Source: Candidatus Enterocloster faecavium
GTDB taxonomy: Bacteria; Bacillota; Clostridia; Lachnospirales; Lachnospiraceae
DNA length: 51,422 bases
NCBI GenBank assembly: GCA_019118585.1
Contig: DWYS01000067.1
Coordinates: 1 to 51,422, forward strand
Direction of reading: 5' to 3'
A program made the translations under genes and the position numbers. Positions 1-8,848 of the stretch are shown here, piece by piece; positions within the stretch are counted from its first letter, which is position 1; each line of letters begins with the position of its first letter. A model generated the notes under the pieces. The model made no database searches. It worked only from the letters and a program-made list of their open reading frames with translations, and had not been told where the DNA came from.

Positions 1-1
1 T

Positions 2-757
2 CTGATTCTGATGCTGGGAATCGAAAACCAGACGCACATTACCAGTCTTATGCCCCTCCGGCAGCTTCTCTACGACGCCCTGCGCTATCAGAAGCAGCGG
101 GAAGATATCGCCCGGGTCCACCGAAAGCGGAAAGATTTAAAAGATGAGGAATTTGTCAGCGGCTTCTCCCGCGAAGACCGGCTGGTCCCTATTCTCAATC
201 TCGTGGTTTACTGGGGAACAAAGCCATGGGACGGCCCTCTAAGGCTGCACGAAATCCTTGACATTAAAAGCGATTTGGTGGAATATAGAGATAAGATCAA
301 CGACTACCGCATCAATCTTCTGGATGTAGGGCGGATGGAAAATCTGGAGGATTACCACGGAGAGTTAAAGGCGCTTCTGGGGTTCGTAAAATATCAGGCA
401 GACCAGCAGGCCTTGGGACGATTTGTAGCTCAGAATGAAGCTCTCTTCTCCCATGTAAGCCAGGAAACAACGCATGCCATGGCCGCTCTGGGAAACGCCC
501 GCAATCTGGAATCTTATATTCAATACGAACAAAACAAGGAGGATATGCTTATGTACGGAGATGTCAACGAAGCTATTCAGGGAATGATGAACGACAAGCG
601 GAAAGAAGGACAGGCTAGAGGGCAGCGGCAGAAAACCCACCAAGTCGCCCGCAACATGTACATCCGCGGATTCTCCGCCCAGGATGCCGCCGGCCTCCTG
701 GATGAACCGGCGGAACGGGTGGAAGCCTGGTATCAGAAGTGGGACCAGGAACGGTAA
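2..757 (+). CDS. Rpn-family nuclease / transposase_31-like protein, 5' end cut off by window edge
   Basis: The reading frame is open to the left edge, so the N-terminus is missing; the first Met at 11 lies inside the nuclease core. The visible opening LILMLGIENQ matches the E-x-Q end of the PD-(D/E)XK core of Rpn (recombination-promoting nuclease, transposase_31) proteins, followed by the usual MPLRQLLYDALRY helix. The middle carries the family's VVYWGTKPWDGP-type strand. The C-terminus (about the last 35 residues) looks like a small helix-turn-helix (MYIRGFSAQDAAGLL...). Family members promote RecA-independent recombination in E. coli; they are common, often multicopy accessory genes in Lachnospiraceae. 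The stop lies 25 bp inside the convergent permease/acyltransferase gene. No repeat or target duplication is visible, so I do not call a mobile element. Confidence 0.72.
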   Translation: MILMLGIENQTHITSLMPLRQLLYDALRYQKQREDIARVHRKRKDLKDEEFVSGFSREDRLVPILNLVVYWGTKPWDGPLRLHEILDIKSDLVEYRDKINDYRINLLDVGRMENLEDYHGELKALLGFVKYQADQQALGRFVAQNEALFSHVSQETTHAMAALGNARNLESYIQYEQNKEDMLMYGDVNEAIQGMMNDKRKEGQARGQRQKTHQVARNMYIRGFSAQDAAGLLDEPAERVEAWYQKWDQER

Positions 758-3423
758 AGATCCTCCACCGCAAACTGAATCTTTGTAGCGTTAAATCCCT
801 TTTCCAGGGGGAATAAAAAGTAAGTATCATCCGGTACGGACAGCACCACGCACTGCCCCTTTCCCCGGTAATCATACTCGGTGTGAATGGAGGTCATGGA
901 AGCAGAGGGGAAATGAAGCGTGCGCTGCTGTCCGTCCCGGTAATCCCGGAAGCTTAAATCAAATCCCATCTTCTCATGAACCAGTCTCCCTTTCCCACAG
1001 TCAATAAAATTCACACTGTTGGGCAGGGCCTCCACCCGGACGGAGCAGTCCAGCCGGTACCGTCCTTCCCGGATTTCCCGCATCACATTCGCCCGCTCCC
1101 ACTCATACCAGTCAGGTATCTTCACATTGGTGCCCAGGGACGTCTTTCCCCTGGTATTTTTTTCTTCCGTCAGATTCCCATATTCATCCATTTCCCAGGC
1201 AGACCCGCACGCCCTGCAGAAAATCCTGGCTCCCTGAGAATCCATCTCAAATTCATGCCCGCAGACGGGACACTGATACAACGGCATATGAAGCCCTTCG
1301 GCCCTCCAGGGAACACCAATCGCCATCCTGTTTTCTCTCTGATAACGGTACTCATCATAGGAAAGAAGACCGGAAAGCCGCGAGAGGATTTCTTCTGCAG
1401 AAAGCTCCCTGGCTTCCTCTGCAGAAACTGCCAAAGTCATCTGCGCCTTCAGCCTGGCCTCCCTGCGAATCCGCGTATTCCAAATCGGGGACTGAAGATA
1501 ATTCCCCTGCATATTCAAAGTCACCACCGGGACCTTCAAAAGCTTCACCAGCTTTGCCACAGACAGCGTCAGTCCGGAGCTGGTTCCCACATTGGCATAC
1601 CTGGCCTCCGGGTAGAGAACTAAAATCCCCTTTCGCTCCATAACACGGCGGATATTCTGAACCAGGGCAAGATCATCCACAAATTTTCTGGTACCCAGGC
1701 AGCCGGCCTGACGGTAGTACCATTCTCCAAATGCTTCAAAGCCCTCCAGCTCCGATACGTAGTTGGCCCGATGCGGAAAAAGGGCCAGAGGGGTCACATA
1801 AAAATCCGTAAAAGAATGATGAGTCCCCAGCACCAGGAAGGGAGGTCTTAACCCCTCCACCCCCTTTTTGTCGATGGTCAGCCCCGTTCCCCTGGTCTTG
1901 AGCCAGCACAACAGCCACAAAAAAGGCAGAGCCAGAAGATTCTGACGAGGAGGAACTCGAAAACGGTCAAAAGGCGCAGTTTCCGGCTTCTCCTCCAAAT
2001 CCTTTCTCACATAACGGCGCACCGGCGTAATAGAGGCTAAAAAGAGATACAGCAGGGCCGTCACCAGAAAAGAGAAGCCTGTCGGCGTCAGCGTAAAAAG
2101 CAGCCGATGATGGATTTCCCCTGTAACCGGGTTGTAGATGAAAAGTGAAGCCGCCACTCCTGCAGCCAGACATGCAAAACCTGCCAGGTTAAATCCCCCT
2201 GTATAGCAGTAACTGTTATGCCCTTCCAGCTCATAAGCGCTCCGAAAAGCCAGCCTCTGGCGCCGGACAAAAAAGAAATCCGCAAAAAGCAGAGCCGCCA
2301 GGGGAGCATAGACACAGGATCCGATGGTCAAAAAAGCGCCGAAATACTCCACAATCTTTCCCCACAGGCAGAGAATCCCCACATAGATTCCCAGAATCAC
2401 CACGATCAGCCGGTAGCTGGCCCGGTGAAAGGTGGATTTGAGCATCACCCCATAGATGTAGGAACCTACGGCCTGGGTCCCGATATTGGCAAATGCCACC
2501 AAAAGCAGGGCCGTCAACGACAGCCCCGGAACGGAAAGCACCGCCATCATCATAGCCGGGTCCTGGGACATTTCGCCTGTGACATACTGAGTCGCAATGG
2601 CCATCACCGCCCCCAGAACCACAAAAAGGGAACCGGAAAGCCCCTGGCCCAGCACACCGGCCAGATAGCCGCCCCGCTCCGTCTTCGCCAGACGGGGCAC
2701 CTCCGCCATCCCGCCCACCAGGGTAATGACAAATGCAAAATTGGCCTCAATGGACAGAATATAGGAGGTCGTCCGGTCCTGCTGCCCCAGCGGCGGAACA
2801 TAGTCCCAAATCACATCAAAAGGCACCCTGACAAAGCCAATTGCCGTTACCAGCACCCCCACAGCCAGCAGGGCCGGCACCAGAATCCGGGTGGACCAGG
2901 TAATGGGCCCCAATCCTTTAAAAGCAATCCCGCTGCCCAAAAGCACGCACAGTAACGCTAGCATCAGATGACTGCCGGCAGGAAGGGGAAGGCCGAAAAT
3001 AAGGGCCAGGTTTTCCATAGAGGAGGCAAACAGGTCCGCGCACACGGCATACCAGGGGAAATTAATGGCAATAATCACCAGGGTCATCACCTTCACTCCC
3101 CTGACTCCAAATACCGCCCTGAGCCAAATCCAGATATCAATCCCATACCGGACGGAAAGAATCACCGGAAGCTGGTAGAGCAGCAGCATAAAAAGAGCGC
3201 CCGCAAAGGCCCCGGTTAAAAGCTGGCGAAACCCCACCAGGCTGGCCAGATAAGCGCCCTGGGTATAGCTCCAGGTAGCAATGCAATATCCGGACAGGAT
3301 CAGCATGGCGTCCAAAAAACCATACTTTCTCTCTCCCGGCAGAACCGGAAGAATTCCGAACAGCACCTCCCGCTCAATAGCCTTTTCCCGGGACTTTTCC
3401 TGAAATTTCTCCTGCTGTTTCAT
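733..3423 (-). CDS. Fusion of NCS1-like permease, PlsC-type acyltransferase and zinc ribbon
   Basis: 896 residues in one uninterrupted frame. Residues ~20-470 are a multi-pass membrane transporter resembling the NCS1 nucleobase/cytosine permease family (opening FGILPVLPGERKYGFLDA, roughly 12 hydrophobic segments). Residues ~490-690 are a lysophospholipid-type acyltransferase with four recognisable blocks: HHSFTD (H-x4-D), GCLGTRKF, LYPEARY and VPVVTLNMQ. A zinc ribbon follows (CPVCG ... CRACG), then a ~100-residue unidentified tail. The PlsC block would transfer an acyl group to a membrane lipid or other acceptor; the transported solute is unknown. I chose the Met at 3423 because GAGG sits 8 nt upstream; the Met at 3429 is too close to it. 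It is the last gene of a probable MarR-activase operon. The 3' end overlaps the Rpn gene by 25 bp. Domain calls are from motifs, not a search. Confidence 0.75.
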   Translation of the reverse strand: MKQQEKFQEKSREKAIEREVLFGILPVLPGERKYGFLDAMLILSGYCIATWSYTQGAYLASLVGFRQLLTGAFAGALFMLLLYQLPVILSVRYGIDIWIWLRAVFGVRGVKVMTLVIIAINFPWYAVCADLFASSMENLALIFGLPLPAGSHLMLALLCVLLGSGIAFKGLGPITWSTRILVPALLAVGVLVTAIGFVRVPFDVIWDYVPPLGQQDRTTSYILSIEANFAFVITLVGGMAEVPRLAKTERGGYLAGVLGQGLSGSLFVVLGAVMAIATQYVTGEMSQDPAMMMAVLSVPGLSLTALLLVAFANIGTQAVGSYIYGVMLKSTFHRASYRLIVVILGIYVGILCLWGKIVEYFGAFLTIGSCVYAPLAALLFADFFFVRRQRLAFRSAYELEGHNSYCYTGGFNLAGFACLAAGVAASLFIYNPVTGEIHHRLLFTLTPTGFSFLVTALLYLFLASITPVRRYVRKDLEEKPETAPFDRFRVPPRQNLLALPFLWLLCWLKTRGTGLTIDKKGVEGLRPPFLVLGTHHSFTDFYVTPLALFPHRANYVSELEGFEAFGEWYYRQAGCLGTRKFVDDLALVQNIRRVMERKGILVLYPEARYANVGTSSGLTLSVAKLVKLLKVPVVTLNMQGNYLQSPIWNTRIRREARLKAQMTLAVSAEEARELSAEEILSRLSGLLSYDEYRYQRENRMAIGVPWRAEGLHMPLYQCPVCGHEFEMDSQGARIFCRACGSAWEMDEYGNLTEEKNTRGKTSLGTNVKIPDWYEWERANVMREIREGRYRLDCSVRVEALPNSVNFIDCGKGRLVHEKMGFDLSFRDYRDGQQRTLHFPSASMTSIHTEYDYRGKGQCVVLSVPDDTYFLFPLEKGFNATKIQFAVEDLYRSWSHF

Positions 3424-3451
3424 ATCCATTTCCTCATTTTCCCCTCAATCT

Positions 3452-3697
3452 TCAAACCAGCCAGGCCCCCGCGATCAAAAGCAGCAGACAAACAGCAATA
3501 GCCAGCGCCGCCCACCGGTAATCCGCCGGCCTCATAGCCGGCACCTTTGGCCCGGATGGGTCTTCCATCCGGGCGATCCGCTTTTCAAGTTCTTCCTCAA
3601 ACCATTTCTCTTCTTCCATGGCTCTAATTGGTCCTGGGTATTCTCCGCTTGGCATTCCAGGAACCGTACTCCTTCTTCTGTTTCTCCGTTCTGGCAT
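3452..3697 (-). CDS. Small single-pass membrane protein, overlapping the activase gene
   Basis: 81 residues from the Met at 3697, which has AGAGGG about 5 nt upstream. An acidic/basic middle (MEEEKWFEEELEKRIARMED) is followed by one C-terminal hydrophobic segment (YRWAALAIAVCLLLLIAGAWLV) that runs to the end, suggesting a tail-anchored topology. The first 25 residues are read from the 3' end of the activase gene in another frame (74-bp overlap). A shorter version (55 residues) would begin at 3619, just 5 bp after the activase stop, but its ribosome site is weak. It lies 28 bp before the permease/acyltransferase start, so it probably belongs to the same transcript. No family recognised. Confidence 0.5.
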   Translation of the reverse strand: MPERRNRRRSTVPGMPSGEYPGPIRAMEEEKWFEEELEKRIARMEDPSGPKVPAMRPADYRWAALAIAVCLLLLIAGAWLV

Positions 3698-6600
3698 CAG
3701 TCCCTCTTTCCGCTGCCCCGTTTTCACAGGTATTGCCATAAGCCCTGGCGTTCATGATCAGCATCTGGAGCCGGTTTTCAATATTGGCAAAGCTTACATC
3801 CGGGTCGTAATCCAGTGAAAGGATCTGGGCATCCGGATACAGTTCCTTTAAACGCTTGGTCACGCCTCTTCCCACAATGTGGTTGGGCAGACAGCCAAAG
3901 GGCTGAAGAATGACAAAGGCACGGCAGCCCTCCCTGGCGTAATGGATGATCTCCGCCGGAATCAGAACCCCCTCGCCCGTGTCAAAGGTGTGCTGAATAA
4001 TGGGGTCGCTGCCCGTTACCAGCTTAGGCAGACGGGTGGGCGGGGTATACAGCGGGTGAGCCGCCGCAATCCGGTCCGTGGTATCGTGGGCAAACTCAAA
4101 AATCTGGTCTGCAATCCGGTACCATCCCTTCTCTTTTAAAGGCTGGCTCAAATGGTACTCCCGGTTCTGCATATCCTTGGTAAAATACGTTTTCCGGATC
4201 ACATCGGTCATGTGGGCCTCGATAATCTCAAAACCGTTCTTTTCCAGATAGGCCTCGATGTCGTGGTTTGCCCCCGGATGGAAGTTCAGCAGATATTCTC
4301 CCACGATCAGAACCTGGGGACGCGTTCTGCTCCGGTCATAGGGTACCTCTTTCATGTACCGGATGGCCTGGGCGAATCCCTTTCTGGCGCCGGCAATCCC
4401 ATGGTACTGAAGGCCCTCGCACAGGGCGTCCATTCCCTTTTCAAATGCCCTGTCAGCGCTGCCCTTCTCAAGCTCATAGGGACGGATCTTCCGCAGCAGT
4501 CCCTCCAGGGCGTCGATCATAGGCAGGGCAAATGCGATCCGCATGGCAGTCATCAGGTTCATCTGGAATCCCGGATGAATCTGATGGGGGTCCTGGTCAT
4601 CGTTGGTCAGAATGGGAACCCCGGCAAAGCCTGCATCGTCCAGAGCCTTCCGCAGCAGCTTGCTGTAATGGGTCAGACGGCAGTCTCCCATATATTTTCC
4701 CATTCCGATGGCCACATGGTCCAGGTCGTAGCGGCCGCTTTTTAAAGCAGCCAGAGCCTCCCCGATAACCATCTGGGCGGGGAAGCAGATATCGTTATGT
4801 ACGTACTGTTTTCCGTAGCGGATGGCCTCCTCCCGCCCCAGCTCCAGAGGCTCGGTTTTTAACCCCTGTCCCGCAAAAGCGGCAGCCATGATCCGGCTGA
4901 ATGCATGGGAGGTGTTGGGGATCAGCACCACTCTGCTCTTCCGGTCCGAGGTCTTAAATTTTACCGGATAGGGCTCCGGAAGAGGACGAACCTGAAGCTC
5001 TTCCTCCCGGCTCCTGCGGATTGCCAGCGTCTCCAAAAAGGAGCGGACACGAATCCGCAGAGGACCCTGGATATCGCTCTCATCCAGTTTCAGTACCAGG
5101 GGAGTTTTTCCGGATATCTCCTTCATCAGCCGGATAATCTCATCAGACAGGTACGCATCATGGCCGCAGCCGAAGCTGACAATCTGCACATATTCCAGTT
5201 CCTCCCTGCTGGCCGCCATAATAGCAGAGGAGAGCATCCGGGCATGGTAATTATTTACAATCTCCACCGAGCTTCTGCTCAAATCCACCTCTTCCAGACC
5301 AGGAAGGGAATCCACCGTCAGCACCGGGATGCCCTGGGAGGTAAACATGTCCGGCAGATTGTGATTCACCAAAGAATCGTTCTGATAAGGCCGGGACGCC
5401 AGCACCAGGGCGAATTTTCCTTCTTTGCGGACCCGCTGCAGAATCTCTTCTCCTTTTTTCTTTAAGCTTCCCTTAAACTGTGCCATAGCCTCATCAGCAG
5501 CGCCGATGGCGGCTTCCACCTGGGACTTTTCAATGCCGAACGCTTCTTTCATATAAGAAATCAGCTGACGGTCCCGGTCCTTTTTGCTGTACCAGTGAAA
5601 GAGAGGGGCATCGTAAGCGATGTTCCACTGCTTCTGGGGCGAATCGGAGTTCTGAACTACAAAGGGATATCCCTTGACTACCGCGCACATGGAATTGCTG
5701 GAGGCCACCGTATTCTCCGACGGCGTGGTCGTAATGGAGGGCATGAAAATCCGGTCTACCTTGTGGGATGCCAGATTTCTCAAATGGCCGTGAACCAGCT
5801 TTGCCGGGAAACACACCGTATCCGAGGTTACGGCCGCCAGGCCGTTTTCATACATCTGCCTGGTAGTAGGGTCGGACAGGCGCACCCGGAAGCCGAGACT
5901 GCGCCAGAAGGTAGTCCAGAAAGGCGCCAGCTCCCAGAAGGACAGAACTCTCGGCAGACCAATCACCGTATCCCTCTCCTGGACGGGCCGGGCGATGGGG
6001 TAATCCTGGAACAAAAGCTTCTCCCTAAGGGCGAAGAGATTCTCCGTCTCCCGCAACTTCTTTCCCTGCTCCTTTACCTGGGCAATCACCGCCTGGTCCC
6101 TTGGGTCTCCCACAACCTCTCCTCTCTCACAGCGGTTATTGGTCACCCAGTTTTTCCCGTTGGGGAAGGAGAGAATGGTACGTTTGCAGTGGTTGACGCA
6201 GAAGGGACAGGGGGAATCCTCCTTCTGGGTGTAGGTAAAATCTTCCATGGCATCCAGGCCGATAAAGGTCCGGACATCTTGGCCTTCCTTTGCCAGCTGC
6301 TCCTGGCGGTTCTCCTTTGCCAGAAGGGCCGCGCCGATGGCGCCCATCATCCCCGCATAGGGAGGACGGACAACCTCCCGTCCCAGATACTGTTCCAGAG
6401 CCCGCAAGACGGCATCGTTCTGGAAGGTTCCGCCCTGAACCACAATCTTCTCTCCCAGAGAATCCAGGTTGGAGACCCGGATTACCTTGGTAAATACATT
6501 TTCGATGATGGAACGGCAAAGCCCCGCCATAATATCTGCCGGCTGTTTGCCGTTTCTCTGGGCAGTGACAATGCTGCTGTTCATGAACACGGTGCAGCGG

Positions 6601-8099
6601 CTTCCCAAAAGCGCCGGACTGTCCGATGAAAATGCCTTCCGGGCAATCTCATCGACCGGAATATTGAGCGAAGCCGCAAAATTCTCCAAAAAGGAGCCGC
6701 AGCCGGAGGAGCATGCCTCATTGACCACAATGTTGGTGATCACTCCGTTGTCCAGCCAGATGGCCTTCATATCCTGACCGCCGATGTCCAGCAGGAAGGT
6801 GATGTCCGGCACATACCGGGAAGCGGCCCGGGCGTGGGCCACTGTTTCTACCGTATGGTACTCTGCGGAAAATGCCTTTTCAAACAGCAGTTCCCCGTAT
6901 CCGGTGGTCCCTGCCGCCAGGATTTCCAGTTCGGTTCCCTTCGCCCTCCAGCGATCCCTGAGAGCCAAAAGAGCCTTCCGTGCCACCTCCAGGGGTTCTC
7001 CCCCATTGGAGGCGTAGAAGGAATCCAGAATATGCTCCTCTTCATCCATCAGCACAAATTTGGTGGTGGTGCTCCCGGAATCGATGCCAAGGTAAACCCG
7101 CAGAGTTCCCTCTGACTCCGGCTCCCATACATCCAGCTTGTGGCTATGGCGCTTTTCAAATTCTTCCTGCTCCTGGGGTGAGTCAAAAAACGCGGGGGCA
7201 GACTCCGCCTCTCCTCCCTGGAGGCTTTCTCTGGCTGCCGCCAGGGAATCGGAAAGCTCTTGTAAGCTTACCGGGGCAGCAGACTCAAACAGTTCATTTA
7301 AGGACAGAGCCGCACCGTAGGCCACCATCGTTTCCGGATGGTCCGGAATCAGGATATCTTCTTCCCTCAGGTTCAGCCGCTCTGCAAATACCTGGATCAG
7401 CCTAGGCTCAAAGGTCATGGGTCCGCCCTCGAAAATCACCGGCCCCCTGATGGTCAGTCCCTGGGCCAGGCCGCCGATGGTCTGCTTGGCCACCGCGTGG
7501 AAAGCAGAGAGGGCCAGATTGCTCTTGGACACTCCCTGATTTAACAAGGGCTGGATATCCGTCTTGGCGTAAACGCCGCAGCGGCCGGAAATGTCATACA
7601 CTGTCTCCCCCTGACTTGCCAGAGCGTTCAGCTCATTGGAGGGCACCCGGAGAATCGAAGCCACCTCATCCAGGAAAGCCCCTGTTCCTCCGGCGCAGCT
7701 GCCGTTCATCCGCATATCGGAAACGCTTAATGTTCCCGTAGCCTTGTCCCGCTTAAAAAACAGCACCTTGGCATCCTGTCCCCCCAGCTCAATGGCGGTA
7801 GATACGTTCCGAAACTTCTTCCGGATCGCGATAGAGTTGGCCACTACCTCCTGCACATAGGGAATCCCAAGCCGGTCCGCCAGGGTCTTGGAACCGGAGC
7901 CGGTCAGTGCCAGGTAAAGCTCGTCCTCCCCGAACTGCTCCTCCAGCTGTTTTAAGCAGCGCTCCACGCTCTCCACCTGTCTGGCCCCGTGGCGGGCATA
8001 ATTGGAATATAAAATTTCACCTGAAGCGGGATTCATGACCACGATCTTTGTTGTTGTCGAGCCAATGTCAATCCCTGCATGGAGTTTTCTTCTGTCCAC
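3624..8099 (-). CDS. Giant acyl-CoA dehydratase activase-related protein (two BadF/HgdC domains)
   Basis: 1491 residues with a GTG start at 8099 and GGAGG 9 nt upstream. Two successive BadF/BadG/HgdC-type ATPase domains are visible. The first (~1-290) has GIDIGSTTTK and cysteines in NGSCAGGTG and GRCGVYAKTD. The second (~335-610) has GIDSGSTTTKF with NEACSSGCG and SRCTVFMNSS. These cysteines are where HgdC-type activators hold a [4Fe-4S] cluster between subunits. The rest (~650-1460) resembles the DUF2229 / HgdB-like region, with a cysteine cluster PCPFCVNHC and a conserved GCGHDAYLSDE. HgdC proteins use ATP to fire an electron into 2-hydroxyacyl-CoA dehydratases; these long clostridial versions have no settled function, and no dehydratase subunits lie in the window. 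It follows the MarR gene by 79 bp that hold operator-like repeats. Confidence 0.88.
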   Translation of the reverse strand: MDRRKLHAGIDIGSTTTKIVVMNPASGEILYSNYARHGARQVESVERCLKQLEEQFGEDELYLALTGSGSKTLADRLGIPYVQEVVANSIAIRKKFRNVSTAIELGGQDAKVLFFKRDKATGTLSVSDMRMNGSCAGGTGAFLDEVASILRVPSNELNALASQGETVYDISGRCGVYAKTDIQPLLNQGVSKSNLALSAFHAVAKQTIGGLAQGLTIRGPVIFEGGPMTFEPRLIQVFAERLNLREEDILIPDHPETMVAYGAALSLNELFESAAPVSLQELSDSLAAARESLQGGEAESAPAFFDSPQEQEEFEKRHSHKLDVWEPESEGTLRVYLGIDSGSTTTKFVLMDEEEHILDSFYASNGGEPLEVARKALLALRDRWRAKGTELEILAAGTTGYGELLFEKAFSAEYHTVETVAHARAASRYVPDITFLLDIGGQDMKAIWLDNGVITNIVVNEACSSGCGSFLENFAASLNIPVDEIARKAFSSDSPALLGSRCTVFMNSSIVTAQRNGKQPADIMAGLCRSIIENVFTKVIRVSNLDSLGEKIVVQGGTFQNDAVLRALEQYLGREVVRPPYAGMMGAIGAALLAKENRQEQLAKEGQDVRTFIGLDAMEDFTYTQKEDSPCPFCVNHCKRTILSFPNGKNWVTNNRCERGEVVGDPRDQAVIAQVKEQGKKLRETENLFALREKLLFQDYPIARPVQERDTVIGLPRVLSFWELAPFWTTFWRSLGFRVRLSDPTTRQMYENGLAAVTSDTVCFPAKLVHGHLRNLASHKVDRIFMPSITTTPSENTVASSNSMCAVVKGYPFVVQNSDSPQKQWNIAYDAPLFHWYSKKDRDRQLISYMKEAFGIEKSQVEAAIGAADEAMAQFKGSLKKKGEEILQRVRKEGKFALVLASRPYQNDSLVNHNLPDMFTSQGIPVLTVDSLPGLEEVDLSRSSVEIVNNYHARMLSSAIMAASREELEYVQIVSFGCGHDAYLSDEIIRLMKEISGKTPLVLKLDESDIQGPLRIRVRSFLETLAIRRSREEELQVRPLPEPYPVKFKTSDRKSRVVLIPNTSHAFSRIMAAAFAGQGLKTEPLELGREEAIRYGKQYVHNDICFPAQMVIGEALAALKSGRYDLDHVAIGMGKYMGDCRLTHYSKLLRKALDDAGFAGVPILTNDDQDPHQIHPGFQMNLMTAMRIAFALPMIDALEGLLRKIRPYELEKGSADRAFEKGMDALCEGLQYHGIAGARKGFAQAIRYMKEVPYDRSRTRPQVLIVGEYLLNFHPGANHDIEAYLEKNGFEIIEAHMTDVIRKTYFTKDMQNREYHLSQPLKEKGWYRIADQIFEFAHDTTDRIAAAHPLYTPPTRLPKLVTGSDPIIQHTFDTGEGVLIPAEIIHYAREGCRAFVILQPFGCLPNHIVGRGVTKRLKELYPDAQILSLDYDPDVSFANIENRLQMLIMNARAYGNTCENGAAERGTDARTEKQKKEYGSWNAKRRIPRTN

Positions 8100-8142
8100 T
8101 TTTTGTTTCCTCCGAATCTAACTAAATTAAGTCCTTATTCAT

Positions 8143-8176
8143 AACGGTTGGGTACATCCCCGTCCTGAACGGTTGC
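8143..8176. promoter_or_regulatory. Operator-like repeats between marR-type gene and activase
   Basis: The spacer holds AACGGTTG at 8143-8150 and again at 8168-8175, 25 bp apart. The second lies in a 17-bp sequence, CCGTCCTGAACGGTTGC (8160-8176), repeated exactly at 8649-8665 in the MarR promoter. AAC-S-GTT is a small odd palindrome. This suggests a second binding site for the MarR protein upstream of the activase operon. Confidence 0.5.
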
Positions 8177-8178
8177 CT

Positions 8179-8628
8179 TTATTCCATATTCTGCTGCATC
8201 CGGGAGAGAAATTCCAGCAGCTGCCGGATTTCCTCCTCCTCAAAACCGGTGAGCAGTTTATTTTCAATCTCCATGATCCGCCTGCGGTTTTCCTGGCAGA
8301 TTGTCAGTCCTTTGGGCGTCAGGGTGATCTTCTTGGCCCGCTTATTCTGAGGGAGAGGCTCCCTTAAGATCAGGCCCTTCCGCTCCATGGCCTTCAAAAT
8401 CTCCGTAGCGGTGGAGCCCCGGACGTTAAACTGTGTTTCCAGGTCCTTCTGAAACACGTCCTGCCCAGCCCTCTGGACGATATACACCAAAAACCACTCC
8501 TGGGTGCTGGTGGGATGATTCTTCGGGTCTTCCATCTCCGCCCGGTTGTTGTAAATATGCCGCCGCATCATATTCACAGTGCTCAGCAGCTCCCCTCCCA
8601 CCATCTGGTTTGCATCACATTTTTCCAT
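8179..8628 (-). CDS. MarR-family transcriptional regulator
   Basis: 149 residues from the Met at 8628, which has GAGGG 6 nt upstream; the longer frame to 8724 would read through the promoter and operator. The winged-helix core is visible: QEWFLVYIVQRAGQDVFQKDLETQFNVRGSTATEILKAMERKGLI as the recognition region, then the wing REPLPQNKRAKKITLTPKG. MarR proteins are dimeric repressors that usually bind a short palindrome in their own promoter and release it on binding a small ligand. Here the exact 17-bp repeat directly after its own -10 box, and again before the activase gene, fits autorepression plus control of the downstream operon. The ligand is not evident; an acyl-CoA or aromatic acid would fit the neighbours but is a guess. 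Confidence 0.88.
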   Translation of the reverse strand: MEKCDANQMVGGELLSTVNMMRRHIYNNRAEMEDPKNHPTSTQEWFLVYIVQRAGQDVFQKDLETQFNVRGSTATEILKAMERKGLILREPLPQNKRAKKITLTPKGLTICQENRRRIMEIENKLLTGFEEEEIRQLLEFLSRMQQNME

Positions 8629-8648
8629 AGTTGCCCTCGTTTTTCCCG

Positions 8649-8694
8649 CCGTCCTGAACGGTTGCATTAAATAATTAGGATTTGAACTATACAA
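8649..8694 (-). promoter_or_regulatory. marR-type promoter with overlapping operator
   Basis: Reading on the minus strand: -35 TTGTAT (8689-8694), 17-bp spacer, -10 TTTAAT (8666-8671), and immediately downstream GCAACCGTTCAGGACGG (8649-8665), placing the repeat over the expected transcription start. The identical 17 bp occurs at 8160-8176. Confidence 0.6.
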
Positions 8695-8770
8695 TAGGAT
8701 ATATGGGAAGTCGAAATTTGTCAACCGGTTTTTCTCTCATTTGCCTGGCTTTCCATATAGCCGGCATCAC

Positions 8771-8806
8771 AAAGGCCGGGAACATGTTTCTCTGTTCCCG
8801 GCCTTT
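8771..8806 (-). terminator. Perfect 14-bp hairpin after the XRE gene
   Basis: AAAGGCCGGGAACA (8771-8784) pairs perfectly with TGTTCCCGGCCTTT (8793-8806) around an 8-nt loop. It lies 43 bp after the XRE regulator stop. Only a short T tract (CTTT) ends the stem, so termination efficiency is uncertain; it may serve both strands between XRE and the MarR gene. Confidence 0.6.
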
Positions 8807-8848
8807 GGACAGCCCTCAGGGTTCTTCCCCCATTTCTGCAAAATCACT

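Noticed and set aside
2-757. Mobile element around the Rpn-type gene
   Set aside because: No inverted or direct repeats are visible and the left part is outside the window; the family is often fixed in the chromosome.
5595-6629. 344-codon plus-strand frame inside the giant activase gene
   Set aside because: Antisense shadow of a gene with intact motifs; no ribosome site or promoter.
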